NCBI GenBank assembly: GCA_964479695.1
Contig: CAYZSO010000004.1
Location: 87,227-151,226 of the forward strand
Length of the DNA: 64,000 nt
Reading direction: 5' to 3'
Origin: JAAYZH01 sp964479695
GTDB lineage: Bacteria; Bacillota; Clostridia; Saccharofermentanales; Fastidiosipilaceae
Below, in pieces: positions 18,426-26,519 of the stretch; the first letter of the stretch is position 1; every line of letters starts with the position of its first letter. The notes below the pieces were generated by a model. It had not been told where the DNA came from. It saw only the letters and a program-made list of their open reading frames with translations, and did not search any database. The translations under genes were made by a program, and so were the position numbers.

Positions 18426-18923
18426 ATTAACAGCAGAGAGTTTGTCTATCCGGGGTCGTTTGACCCGATGACGAAGGGGCATTTGGATATCGCTGCCCGA
18501 GCTTCTTGCCTATGTGAGAAGCTACATGTTGTGATCTTGGAAAACAAGTCCAAGGTACCGGCGTTCAGTGTCGCTGAGCGTGTGGAAATGGCGAAACTTT
18601 GCTTGCATAAATATGAGAATGTTGTCATTCGTTCGTTCTCCGGCCTGCTTGTGGATTTCCTGCGGGAAAATAATCTGCGAGTAGTGATTCGAGGCTTGCG
18701 TTCGGAATCGGATTTCCGTTTTGAGACGGAAATGGTGGCAACGAACACCCTCATGTATCCGGAATATGAGACAATACTCTTAGCCAGCAAAACGGAGTAT
18801 TCTTATACGAGTTCAAGCATGGTTCGCGAGATTGCCTCTTACGGCGGTGATATTTCCAAGATGGTGCCGGGCGAGATTGTTGAGCTGGTGAAAACACGTT
18901 ACGCGGCTGGTTCCGGCAAGTAA
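18426..18923 (+). CDS. coaD: Phosphopantetheine adenylyltransferase, apparent ATT start
   Basis: Catalyses the adenylyl transfer in coenzyme A synthesis. Motifs are complete: VYPGSFDPMTKGHLDI, VVIRGLRSESDFRFETEM and the ISSxxVRE-like TSSSMVREIA. The conserved N-terminal strand is encoded upstream of the first ATG in frame (18468), and no ATG, GTG or TTG lies in that stretch. ATT at 18426 is eight bases after AAGGAGG (18411-18417) and gives 165 residues, the normal length. Starting at 18468 would remove PGSFDP of the nucleotide site. I therefore annotate an ATT start. Confidence 0.85.
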   Translation: MNSREFVYPGSFDPMTKGHLDIAARASCLCEKLHVVILENKSKVPAFSVAERVEMAKLCLHKYENVVIRSFSGLLVDFLRENNLRVVIRGLRSESDFRFETEMVATNTLMYPEYETILLASKTEYSYTSSSMVREIASYGGDISKMVPGEIVELVKTRYAAGSGK

Positions 18924-18932
18924 ACGACCAAT

Positions 18933-19043
18933 AAAGGACATATTCGGAGCCCCTGCGATCTTAAGGTATGCGGGGTGCTCCGCCAAGAAAAGGACATATT
19001 CGGAGCCCCTGTGATCATAAGGTATGCGGGGTGCTCCGCCAAG
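18933..19043. repeat. 56-bp near-perfect tandem duplication, each copy with a hairpin
   Basis: Two adjacent units (18933-18988 and 18989-19043) differ at about two bases. Each starts AAAGGACATATT and contains the inverted repeat CGGAGC ... GCTCCG (18945-18950 with 18977-18982 in unit 1), with CCCC/GGGG pairing further inside. The array fills the coaD to 19072 gap. Confidence 0.9.
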
Positions 19044-19071
19044 GAATAATAAGAAATGTGCAGGAGTTACT

Positions 19072-19575
19072 ATGGCTGACATGAATGACAGATATGATTC
19101 GCGGAATCTCGATTCTTCGGAGACAGATGAGCTGAAGGATTCTTATGAACTCCTGGACAGGATGGAACATAATGTCCTTCAAGCGAAGTCGATGCCGTTT
19201 TCTTCGAACTGCATTATTGATCGGGAAGAATTTCTCGTATTAATTGGGATGCTCCGTGACGGCCTTCCCGTAGAACTGAAACAGGCCAAATGGCTCCTGG
19301 ATCAGAGCAGGGAACTTCTGGAGACTGCCAGACAACAATCCACCCAGATTGTGGAGGATGCGCAGAGCCAGGTTTCGCAAATGATTGATGAACACGAGAT
19401 CACTCAACAAGCTAGACGCTTTGCGCAGGAAACTGTTTCGGAAGCCAATGATGAGGCCAGACAGATCCGCGAGGCGGCTATTCAATATACCGAGAATCGT
19501 CTGGCTCAAGTGGAAGACAGCTTGACGGAAGTATTAGTGACGGTACGTAAACACAAGAAGGATCTCCAAGGGTAA
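19072..19575 (+). CDS. Coiled-coil protein of the DivIVA/ATP-synthase-b-like clostridial family
   Basis: A 167-residue hydrophilic protein without membrane segments. A conserved-looking block, MPFSSNCIIDREEFLVLIGMLRDGLPVELKQAKWLL, is followed by a long Gln/Glu/Ala-rich helix (about residues 80-165). Proteins like this are common next to coaD in Clostridia and are often labelled ATPase or F0 subunit b-like, but no ATPase motif is present. ATG 19072 has CAGGAG upstream; the open frame before it is the hairpin repeat. It is followed six bases later by a membrane protein gene. Confidence 0.7.
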   Translation: MADMNDRYDSRNLDSSETDELKDSYELLDRMEHNVLQAKSMPFSSNCIIDREEFLVLIGMLRDGLPVELKQAKWLLDQSRELLETARQQSTQIVEDAQSQVSQMIDEHEITQQARRFAQETVSEANDEARQIREAAIQYTENRLAQVEDSLTEVLVTVRKHKKDLQG

Positions 19576-19580
19576 ATAAT

Positions 19581-20420
19581 ATGTTTAAGAATTTGTTTAA
19601 CGATCCTGAGTCTTCGGACAAGAATAATCAAGACGAGGAGCAAGGCTTTACGGCTCCGTCATTTACCAACCCGGATGAGAGGCTCCAAGCAGATCAAGAA
19701 GCTCCTGCTGAGAGCCCTCGACAAACACCACCGGTTTCGACGAGCAATCCTACGGATTCTTATAGAGCAGATTCCAATAGAGCGGATTCTTATAGAACGG
19801 ATTCCTATAGAGCGGATCCCCATAGCGCTGATTCCTATAGTGCGGATTCCTATAGTGTGGATTCCCATAGCGCGGATTCCGGCAATAGACGAAGCTCTTC
19901 GCGGAAAACGCAGCCGGAGAAGAACAAAGCACCTAACAAAGCACCTAACAAAGCACCTAAAGAGCATATTTCCCTGCGGGAGAGATGGCGGCGGATCGGC
20001 GATGGGATTTCCCGTGCATGGGCGATTGCCGGTACAGTAATTGCGGTGACGGTTCTGGTGCTCGCTGTAATTGGACTCTTTTCGCTCGTGAAGAATATTA
20101 GACTCTGGACCGGAAATATGGACACTCCGGAAGAAGCCGGTAAAACGATCATCCAAGTGATTGATAAGAATGATTTCGAAGGATATCAGAAACTTCTGGC
20201 AGCGGATGCCGTGACCGCGAATGACCGGGCGGTGTTTGACGCCTTACAGGAGAGTCTTGATAATCCGGATAAGACTTTGGTTTCCAATTTTATCCTGATC
20301 CGTCTGGAGAATGGGAAACAGTATTTGGCTTCGATTTACTTCGACAATGATCGCGGCAAGTACGTGATTCGTTCTATGAAGGAAGTTCCGGTCAACATGC
20401 AAAACATTTTCGTTTCCTGA
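19581..20420 (+). CDS. Single-pass membrane protein with N-terminal Asp-Ser-Tyr repeats
   Basis: Unrecognised 279-residue protein. Residues ~55-98 are a tandem repeat of 4-5 residues (DSYRA, DSNRA, DSYRT, DPHSA, DSYSV), and NKAP is repeated near residue 115. One membrane helix follows (about 150-172, IAGTVIAVTVLVLAVIGLFSLV). The ~100-residue C-terminal domain, probably extracytoplasmic (TPEEAGKTIIQVIDKNDFEGYQKLL), looks folded. Architecture suggests an envelope protein with a disordered cytoplasmic tail. No good ribosome site is visible beyond GGTAAATAAT, so translation may be coupled to the upstream gene. Confidence 0.7.
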   Translation: MFKNLFNDPESSDKNNQDEEQGFTAPSFTNPDERLQADQEAPAESPRQTPPVSTSNPTDSYRADSNRADSYRTDSYRADPHSADSYSADSYSVDSHSADSGNRRSSSRKTQPEKNKAPNKAPNKAPKEHISLRERWRRIGDGISRAWAIAGTVIAVTVLVLAVIGLFSLVKNIRLWTGNMDTPEEAGKTIIQVIDKNDFEGYQKLLAADAVTANDRAVFDALQESLDNPDKTLVSNFILIRLENGKQYLASIYFDNDRGKYVIRSMKEVPVNMQNIFVS

Positions 20421-20431
20421 AAGGATCCTTG

Positions 20432-21544
20432 ATGAATATAAAGACCGTTTGTGTTCTGTTTGGTGGTGTTTCCACCGAACATTTGATTTCTTGTATTTCT
20501 GCTGCCAATATCATTGAGGGTTTGCAGGAAGCAGGCTATGTAGTTCTTTCTGTTGGGATGACCGAAGAAGGAGAATTCATTCGATACTTAGGCGACACGT
20601 CGACGCTTCGCCAAGGAAAGTGGGTGGAACTCGCCCGCCTTGAGCTCATGAATGTCGGTCAGGCAAATGCTACAGCGAAAGATCTTAAGTCTCCGCAGAC
20701 TTTTCTTACCTATCATTGCGGTGGTGTGAAACCGGACGTGATTTTCCCCGCTGTTCATGGCATTAATTGTGAAGATGGGGTTTTGCAGGGTTTTCTCGAG
20801 ATGTGCAAGATCCCCTATGTCGGAGCAGGAGTACTCGCTTCGGCGGCCGGAATGGATAAGAGCTTTGCGAAAATGGTTTTCGAAGCCGCCGATATCCCGG
20901 TTGTTCCCTATGCGGTCTGCAGACGAAGTGAGATTGAAGAGAATCCTCAAAAAGTAGCCTATGAGCTAACCCGGAAATTACCCTTACCCCTCTTCCTGAA
21001 ACCTGCAAATGGCGGATCTTCTGTTGGAACGAAAGAGGCTTTGACGGAGGCGGCTTTGGCCGAAGCATTAAGCGAAGTTGCCCTCTACGATGAAAAAGTA
21101 CTGGTGGAGGCGTATGTCAATGCCAGGGAGATCGAAGTGGCTGTCCTGGGGAACAAGAATCCGCAGGCTGCTGTACCCGGTGAGATCGTCAAAGAAGCCG
21201 ATATAGCCTATTATGATTACGAGACGAAGTATTTCAAACAGGGAGCGGATGTTGCCCTTCCGGCCCCGATCCCCGACGAAATGGCTGAAGTGATCACGAA
21301 TCTGGCTCTGCGAGCGTACCAGGCCCTGGAATGTGATGGTTTGGCGAGAGTTGACTTCTTCCTAGACAAGGATTCGGGTAAGATCTACTTGAATGAAGTG
21401 AATACGCTACCGGGATTCACGCCGATCAGCCTCTACCCTAAGGCGTGGGAGAAATCCGGGATGAACCGCAAACAGCTGCTGAAGATATTGTGTGAACTGG
21501 CTGTCGAACGCAGTGAACAGAACGCCCGCAAAACGACTGCATAA
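20432..21544 (+). CDS. ddl: D-alanine--D-alanine ligase
   Basis: ATP-grasp enzyme making the D-Ala-D-Ala dipeptide used by MurF. Motifs: VLFGGVSTEH, HGINCEDGVLQGFLE, YVGAGVLASAAGMDKS, LPLFLKPANGGSSVG, and the metal/phosphate loop NEVNTLPGFTPISLYP. The product has 370 residues, near the usual size. ATG 20432 with AAGGA six bases before it is preferred over TTG 20429. I see nothing that marks it as a D-Ala-D-Lac or D-Ala-D-Ser ligase, but sequence alone leaves this open. Confidence 0.94.
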   Translation: MNIKTVCVLFGGVSTEHLISCISAANIIEGLQEAGYVVLSVGMTEEGEFIRYLGDTSTLRQGKWVELARLELMNVGQANATAKDLKSPQTFLTYHCGGVKPDVIFPAVHGINCEDGVLQGFLEMCKIPYVGAGVLASAAGMDKSFAKMVFEAADIPVVPYAVCRRSEIEENPQKVAYELTRKLPLPLFLKPANGGSSVGTKEALTEAALAEALSEVALYDEKVLVEAYVNAREIEVAVLGNKNPQAAVPGEIVKEADIAYYDYETKYFKQGADVALPAPIPDEMAEVITNLALRAYQALECDGLARVDFFLDKDSGKIYLNEVNTLPGFTPISLYPKAWEKSGMNRKQLLKILCELAVERSEQNARKTTA

Positions 21545-21595
21545 CCCTCAAGCGGCCTACTGGACCGCAAAGATTGCCCGAACCGGAGAAATGAA

Positions 21596-22024
21596 ATGCC
21601 GCACCAAGATATCCGTATAACGATTTTGAATCGTCAAAGTGACGCCCAAGGCGAGACGCAATCCGTGAAATTGACCACGGAAGGGCGGCTCTATAGGCGT
21701 GATACGGAAACGATTTTGATGTATAAGGAAGAAGAGCAGGGGATGGAGAACACCACAACCAAGCTCTCGATCCCGCATGACCTTTCGGAAGTTCTCATTA
21801 CCAGAATGGGTGATCACCAGATGAAGATGCTGTTCCGTGAAGGGAACCATTACCAGACGCATATGTCGACGCCTTTTGGGTTCATTGATCTGGGTTTCTA
21901 TACGCAGCACATGGCGCTCGATATCGGTGATGAGAAGGGGGAAATCTCCATCAGCTACTCGCTTGATTTTAATCATAAGAGTCCGATTAATACGGATTTG
22001 AATATTAAGTACGATGCGAAGTAG
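21596..22024 (+). CDS. DUF1934 (YwiB-like) calycin-fold protein
   Basis: A small beta-rich protein of 142 residues typical of DUF1934: IRITILNRQ at the start, KLTTEGRLY, a central YKEEEQGMENTTTKLSI, HMSTPFGFIDLGFYT and a C-terminal ISISYSLDFN strand pair. The family function is unknown; a calycin-like barrel is predicted. It follows ddl by 51 bases. Its TAG stop lies inside an exactly repeated 13-base unit. Confidence 0.8.
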   Translation: MPHQDIRITILNRQSDAQGETQSVKLTTEGRLYRRDTETILMYKEEEQGMENTTTKLSIPHDLSEVLITRMGDHQMKMLFREGNHYQTHMSTPFGFIDLGFYTQHMALDIGDEKGEISISYSLDFNHKSPINTDLNIKYDAK

Positions 22025-22130
22025 TCGTGCGAAGTAGTCGTGCGAAGCCGGGGCTGGCGGGGTTGTGTGGTTTGAGTTGGTTTGAGTTGGTTTGAGTTTG
22101 CTTGAGTTGGTTTGAGCTTGCTTGAGTTGG
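22016..22130. repeat. Stop-spanning 13-nt repeat followed by a 10-nt tandem repeat
   Basis: GCGAAGTAGTCGT occurs twice exactly (22016 and 22029) plus a partial third copy; the TAG of the DUF1934 gene is in the first. After ~25 bases, six 10-nt units of the type TTTGAGTTGG run from 22071 to 22130. Confidence 0.9.
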
Positions 22131-22162
22131 ATGTCCCTAATGAAAAGGTCTGAGTAAAAAAT

Positions 22163-22206
22163 AAACAGCCCCTTCTGAGAACTTATCTCAGGTGAGGCTG
22201 TTTTTT
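22163..22206. terminator. Bidirectional rho-independent terminator
   Basis: AAACAGCC ... CTGAGA-ACTTA-TCTCAG ... GGCTGTTTTTT forms an interrupted stem with a T tract on the + side and A tract on the other. It separates the convergent DUF1934 and oxidoreductase genes. Confidence 0.8.
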
Positions 22207-22257
22207 CATGTGTTGTAAAAGTTTTAACTTCTAGGGCTATGGGGGTAGCAACAGAAC

Positions 22258-23412
22258 TTATTTTGTGATACGTTTCTGGAGTTCCAGATAATCTTTCGTA
22301 TTGCCTAGCAGGATGTAGCCCGTAACAGGACCTTTTTTGTCCTCCGTTTGATAGATGACGCGGCGGTAAATAAATTCATTCTCATTAACATCCAGATCCT
22401 CATAAGGCTGTTTCTCATCCGGATAACTTCCGGCAGCAACGAGTGAGGTATCCATCGTGTTCAGAACATAGGGTGGCACTTCCAACTTGTAGCTGGCATC
22501 GCCTAGGGCAGCATTCGTGCCGGCCGCTAGCCCTTCAGATCTGGCAACCGACCACAGACCGAACCAGAGGCCGTTTTGGGTTGCGATGTCACCTGCTGCG
22601 TAGACGTCGGGCAGGTTCGTTTCCATACTCTCATTCACCACAATGCGGCGGTCGATTTTAATTCCGGATCCCTTCAGCCATTCAACGTTGGCCAAAACCC
22701 CCGTTGAAATGATGACTATGTCACAGACGATTGATCTTCCATCTTCAAGAACGACTTCTTTTTGGTCATTTTCGATGTCTTTGATTTCATGGGTAGAGGC
22801 ACTAACCAACACATGAATTCCGAGAGACTCGATTTTGGCCTTATAAAGGGCTGAAGACCTCTCGTCCGTCTGCCTTGTCAAAACACGTGGTAAAGTTTCA
22901 AGAACAGTCACTTCGGCGCCGCCTATGTGCAGTTTGTAGGCAGTCTCCAATCCCAAGAGACCACCACCGATGACGACTGCCTTGGTGCCGGGTTCCATGT
23001 CTTGGTTGATCACATCACTGTCTTCAATTGTCCAAAGGGTATGAACATGTTTTCCGTTGGCTCCTTGAATCGGTGGGACGAAACTTCGGGAGCCCGAAGC
23101 GATAATAAGTTTCTGGTAATTCACTACAGATCCATCCGTAAATTCGACCAACTTTTTGCCGGCGTCCAAAGCACTCGCTTCCCGATCCATAACCAAAGTA
23201 ATGTCACGGTCCTTGTACCATTCATACGTGTGCATACTTAAATGTTTATCCGGTTCGCTGAATCGCTCGGGCAGTCTGAGCCGGTAATAGGGGAGCTCAT
23301 GGGCTTTAGTCGCGACCATGATCTCGATGGCCGGGTCTTGCTTGCGTGCTGCTTCTGCAGCGGCGACGGCAGCAATACCGGACCCGATGATGAGTATATT
23401 TGTTTTTTCCAT
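22258..23412 (-). CDS. NAD(P)/FAD-dependent oxidoreductase (NirB-N / rubredoxin reductase-like)
   Basis: Flavoprotein of the pyridine nucleotide-disulphide family, 384 residues. The FAD site is ILIIGSGIAAVAAAEAAR at the N terminus. A second Rossmann site, AVVIGGGLLGLETAYKL near residue 150, binds NAD(P)H, and VYAAGDIA is the second FAD motif. No redox-active CxxC is visible, so disulphide reductases are unlikely; resemblance is to nitrite reductase N-terminal domains and rubredoxin/NADH reductases. ATG 23412 is preceded by TTGGAGG. The partner is not encoded nearby. Confidence 0.82.
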   Translation of the reverse strand: MEKTNILIIGSGIAAVAAAEAARKQDPAIEIMVATKAHELPYYRLRLPERFSEPDKHLSMHTYEWYKDRDITLVMDREASALDAGKKLVEFTDGSVVNYQKLIIASGSRSFVPPIQGANGKHVHTLWTIEDSDVINQDMEPGTKAVVIGGGLLGLETAYKLHIGGAEVTVLETLPRVLTRQTDERSSALYKAKIESLGIHVLVSASTHEIKDIENDQKEVVLEDGRSIVCDIVIISTGVLANVEWLKGSGIKIDRRIVVNESMETNLPDVYAAGDIATQNGLWFGLWSVARSEGLAAGTNAALGDASYKLEVPPYVLNTMDTSLVAAGSYPDEKQPYEDLDVNENEFIYRRVIYQTEDKKGPVTGYILLGNTKDYLELQKRITK

Positions 23413-23462
23413 TGTTTGCCTCCAAATAGCAGTTAACTCAAGAAAGTTATATTGGTAATCCT

Positions 23463-23484
23463 TTGAGATTCTAGTACATCTCAA
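23463..23484 (-). promoter_or_regulatory. Inverted repeat upstream of the oxidoreductase gene
   Basis: TTGAGAT-N8-ATCTCAA, a perfect 7-bp inverted repeat 50 bases upstream of the start, in an AT-rich region. It is operator-like; a promoter around it is not clear. Confidence 0.4.
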
Positions 23485-23541
23485 TGGTTGCTGTGGTCAG
23501 ATTCGTTCAGAAAAGATAAATTCTTTTTTAGCGAAAAAATT

Positions 23542-23844
23542 TTAGAGGAGGAATTTTTGCACCGGGATTTCTTGTGAGTGATTAGCAGCGGTATTCTGCG
23601 AGGTGTTTTTGTGTAAAGATTTCCGGGTTTGTGTGTAGCAGTGGTTGCTTGAATGTGGGATTTCTACACCACATTTTTTTAGGAGGATCAGCGCGGAGTT
23701 CTTCAGCTCTTTGAGGTTTTTTGGGGAATGCTCAGGGACGCTCAGGGAACGCTTAGCTCTACTTATTGATTCTGTTCCGACTTCTTCTTCCAACATATTT
23801 GGATAGCATGCAATATGTGAGAGCAACTTGTCTAAAGCATTCAT
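23542..23844 (-). CDS. Possible small hypothetical protein
   Basis: A 100-residue open frame starting MNALDKLLSHIACYPN with GAGGGA six bases before ATG 23844. The first 65 residues have a plausible helical composition; the last 35 are His/Asn/Gln/Ser-rich and look random. It lies in a stretch with no other gene and with decayed-looking sequence. I do not recognise it, and it may be a remnant. Confidence 0.3.
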   Translation of the reverse strand: MNALDKLLSHIACYPNMLEEEVGTESISRAKRSLSVPEHSPKNLKELKNSALILLKKCGVEIPHSSNHCYTQTRKSLHKNTSQNTAANHSQEIPVQKFLL

Positions 23845-23948
23845 TTATGTCCCTCGCCCAGAAAACATTTTCCAATTTGGTTAGGATCCTGAAACTTGCG
23901 ACAACAAATAGTTTTCAGAAAGGGTCTTGACGCTTGTTTAGCCTTTAA

Positions 23949-23997
23949 TGAATGATTACTGACCTGCAGGCAGAAATTATTGAATGAATACTGACCT
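23949..23997. repeat. Pair of 17-nt direct repeats in a decayed region
   Basis: TGAATGATTACTGACCT (23949-23965) and TGAATGAATACTGACCT (23981-23997) differ at one base. The surrounding region 23413-24375 holds no convincing gene. Repeats like these resemble the multiple end repeats of some transposons, but no transposase is visible. Confidence 0.5.
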
Positions 23998-24309
23998 CGG
24001 AGGTAATTCTGTCTAGTTTAAGCATGGCACAAATGGAAAAAGGCCTCTCAGAACATTGAGGCTGCCAATCCAGTGTCGCAAGTTTCCCGATCCGAGCCAA
24101 CCTGGAAATAGCATAACATCTACTCAAACTATTTGAGGACTAAAAAAGAAACAATACGCCGCCAAAACCGCTCCGCCATCAATGAACTTAAACAATTAAG
24201 CTCCTATGTAGAAGAAACACGCTGCTAGTACAGCTCCCTCAAAACCTTTCTCAAAACCATCCTCGACACATTCCTCAAACCATCTCACTAAACCATCTCA
24301 CTAATTCTA

Positions 24310-24337
24310 TTCACTTCAACAGTATCTGCGGTACAAT
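24310..24337 (+). promoter_or_regulatory. Possible promoter of the DUF177-rpmF operon
   Basis: TTCACT (24310-24315) and TACAAT (24332-24337) with a 16-base spacer, 38 bases before the start codon. The -35 match is weak. Confidence 0.35.
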
Positions 24338-24375
24338 CTACTAATGATCTAAATGAAGGTCAGGAGGATTTTCTT

Positions 24376-25017
24376 ATGCAAATTGATATTCGTTCCTTAT
24401 TGAGGCAACCAGGGGAGGTTTTGGCTATTAAATTCGGCCCTGACCAGGCAAACAATTCAAACAAACCAAACCAAGCAAACCACTCCAATCACCCTAACCA
24501 CCCTAACCATCCACACGAACTCAGCCACGGGATTTTGTTGAAGGACTTTGGTTCTTATAAATTTCCTGAGCTATTAAGTTTCCGAGGTGAACTCAGCAGT
24601 GAGACAGATGGCATTCTCCATTTGCGTGGTGAAATTAGCCTGACTTATGATTCGGAATGTGTGCGTTGTTTGAGACCTGTTCATGAGACGATTGTCATAC
24701 CGGTGGATGAGGAGATTTATCCTCTAGGGTACAAGGCGGATCTGCACCGACTGTTTCCAGTTCTGGATCCGGAGGAACTCGCAGATAATACCGCTGACGA
24801 TCCGGAAGAGATGGTTTTTCACGATAATAAATATGTTGATCTAGAAAAACTTCTGCAAGATCAGGCTTTGCTCGCCCTACCAATTGGTGTATACTGTGAA
24901 TCCGACTGTCCGGGGCTCTGCCCGACGTGCGGCAGACGCAAGGACGATCCCGATTGTCACTGTGAAGAGACGGTTGTCATTAATTCTCCATTTGACAAAC
25001 TAAGAGAATTGATGTAA
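24376..25017 (+). CDS. yceD: DUF177/YceD-family 23S rRNA accumulation protein
   Basis: YceD-type protein of 213 residues, almost always encoded before rpmF. The hallmark cysteines are visible: CVRCLRPV in the middle and CESDCPGLCPTCGRR near the C terminus. Residues ~27-50 form an Asn/His/Pro repeat (NHPNHPNHPHE and relatives) not expected in the family. AGGAGG precedes ATG 24376. In other bacteria YceD is required for 23S rRNA levels; the metal-site reading is inference. Confidence 0.85.
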   Translation: MQIDIRSLLRQPGEVLAIKFGPDQANNSNKPNQANHSNHPNHPNHPHELSHGILLKDFGSYKFPELLSFRGELSSETDGILHLRGEISLTYDSECVRCLRPVHETIVIPVDEEIYPLGYKADLHRLFPVLDPEELADNTADDPEEMVFHDNKYVDLEKLLQDQALLALPIGVYCESDCPGLCPTCGRRKDDPDCHCEETVVINSPFDKLRELM

Positions 25018-25062
25018 AAGTATAGGGCTTGTTTTTTGCTCATTTATTTGGAGGAGATATAT

Positions 25063-25242
25063 ATGGCAGTACCGAAGAGAAAATGGTCCAAGGCCAGGAC
25101 CCGCAGACATCATTCTAATTGGAAACTCAGCCCGCTGAACCTGGTGGAGTGCCCCCAGTGCCACGAACTCAAGATGCAACATAAGGTTTGCAAGAACTGT
25201 GGCTATTACAAGGGTGTAGAAGTAGTCGAGCAGGACGCTTAA
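25063..25242 (+). CDS. rpmF: 50S ribosomal protein L32
   Basis: A 59-residue protein starting MAVPKRKWSKARTRRHHSNWK. It has the zinc-binding form of L32: CPQC and CKNC pairs (CPQCHELKMQHKVCKNCG). ATG 25063 is preceded by GGAGGAGATATAT; the open frame upstream from 25036 lacks a site. Forms an operon with yceD. Confidence 0.97.
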   Translation: MAVPKRKWSKARTRRHHSNWKLSPLNLVECPQCHELKMQHKVCKNCGYYKGVEVVEQDA

Positions 25243-25321
25243 GTCCTGCCTCATTTCTATCGATCTTGAGACAGCGTCGGGCTCCGGCTCCTCGCTGTTT
25301 TTGCTGTTTACAGCAAGATTG

Positions 25322-25417
25322 TAGCGATTTACCAATCCGGCATGGCGACGTCGTAGCGATCAACCAGCCTTGCATGGCGACGTCGTAGCAATCAATCAGC
25401 CTCGCAAGGCAACGCCT
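25322..25417. repeat. Three 32-nt tandem repeats after rpmF
   Basis: Units starting TAGCGATTTACC (25322), TAGCGATCAACC (25354) and TAGCAATCAATC (25386) have an exact period of 32 and share the GGCATGGCGACGTCG-type end. They fill the gap between rpmF and the dehydrogenase gene, which otherwise shows no promoter I can support. Confidence 0.85.
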
Positions 25418-25467
25418 CGGCAGGCAGCAACATTGCAACCTAGCAACATAGTGAGGAGGCGAGCGGG

Positions 25468-25527
25468 ATGAAAAGCGGGATGAAAAGTGACATGAAAAAT
25501 GAGATGAACCGTGAGATGAAACGTGCG
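25468..25527 (+). repeat. Array of start codons, 12-nt period
   Basis: ATG codons occur at 25468, 25480, 25492, 25504 and 25516, exactly 12 bases apart and all in frame, in units like ATGAAAAGCGGG and ATGAAAAGTGAC. A further in-frame ATG (25540) is the family-typical start. Confidence 0.9.
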
Positions 25528-26505
25528 GAGAAAAATGCAATGAAAATTGTGATTTTGGATGGATATACCGCGAATCCGGGTGATCTTTCTTGGGACGGTT
25601 TGGAAGCCATGGGGGATCTGACCGTGTATGTGAGAACGTCCTATGATGATGTGGCAGAAATTCTTGGTCGGATTGGCGACGCGGAAGCTGTTTTTACGAA
25701 TAAAACACCGCTCAGTGCAGAGGTTATTAATCGCGCACCGAAACTACGTTACATTGGTGTTTTGGCAACCGGTTATAACGTGGTGGATGTAAAGGCTGCA
25801 GCAGCCAGAGATATTGTTGTGACCAATATTCCTGCTTACTCGACGGATTCTGTCGCTCAGTTGACGATCGCTTTACTTCTGGAGATTTGTCACCATGTTG
25901 GGGAGCACAGCCGGGCTGTGCTTAGTGGTCGTTGGGAAAATTCGAAGGATTTTGCGTTTTGGGATTATCCTTTGATTGAGCTCAAAGGGAAGACCTTTGG
26001 TGTTGTGGGCTACGGGCAGACCGGACGTGCGACGGCGAAGATTGCCAAGGCATTGGGGATGAATATCATAGCCTACAGCCGAAGCCTTACTCCCGGAGAA
26101 GGCGATGAAGTGGCAGGGTTCCGGGCTTTGGCCGAACTCTACAGAGAAGCGGATGTCATCAGTATGCACACGCCCCTAACGCAGGAAACCGAGGGCATGA
26201 TTAACCGCGAATCGATTGCTCAAATGAAAGATGGCGTGATCTTCTTGAACACTTCGAGAGGGCCGGTTGTGAATGAACAAGACCTGGCCGACGCGCTCGA
26301 CAGTGGCAAAGTGAGGGCCGCCGCCGTTGATGTGGTCTCTGCAGAGCCGATCAAGAGCGACAATCCTTTGCTGAAGGCGAAGAATATCATTATTACACCG
26401 CATATTGCTTGGGCGCCTTACGAAGCTAGGACCAGATTGATCGCGATTGCGGTTGAGAATCTGAGGGCTTTCGTCGCTGGGGAGCCTGTAAACGTCGTAT
26501 CCTGA
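25468..26505 (+). CDS. D-isomer-specific 2-hydroxyacid dehydrogenase (glycerate dehydrogenase-like)
   Basis: NAD-dependent dehydrogenase for a small D-2-hydroxy acid. The core begins MKIVILDGYTANPGDLSW. The Rossmann motif is VVGYGQTGRATAKIAK, and the catalytic Arg, Glu and His are in LNTSRGPVVNE, DVVSAEP and ITPHIAWAP. The substrate resembles hydroxypyruvate/glycerate by overall sequence, but this is inference. Family proteins start at about codon 25540; here GAGGAGG sits before ATG 25468, adding 24 residues that consist of repeated Met-Lys-x-x units. Both starts are possible. Confidence 0.88.
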   Translation: MKSGMKSDMKNEMNREMKRAEKNAMKIVILDGYTANPGDLSWDGLEAMGDLTVYVRTSYDDVAEILGRIGDAEAVFTNKTPLSAEVINRAPKLRYIGVLATGYNVVDVKAAAARDIVVTNIPAYSTDSVAQLTIALLLEICHHVGEHSRAVLSGRWENSKDFAFWDYPLIELKGKTFGVVGYGQTGRATAKIAKALGMNIIAYSRSLTPGEGDEVAGFRALAELYREADVISMHTPLTQETEGMINRESIAQMKDGVIFLNTSRGPVVNEQDLADALDSGKVRAAAVDVVSAEPIKSDNPLLKAKNIIITPHIAWAPYEARTRLIAIAVENLRAFVAGEPVNVVS

Positions 26506-26519
26506 GGAGAAAAGTTACT

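Noticed and set aside
23945..24127. 60-residue - strand frame across the 17-nt direct repeats
   Set aside because: No ribosome site, composition looks random, and both strands are broken by stops nearby; treated as part of the decayed region.
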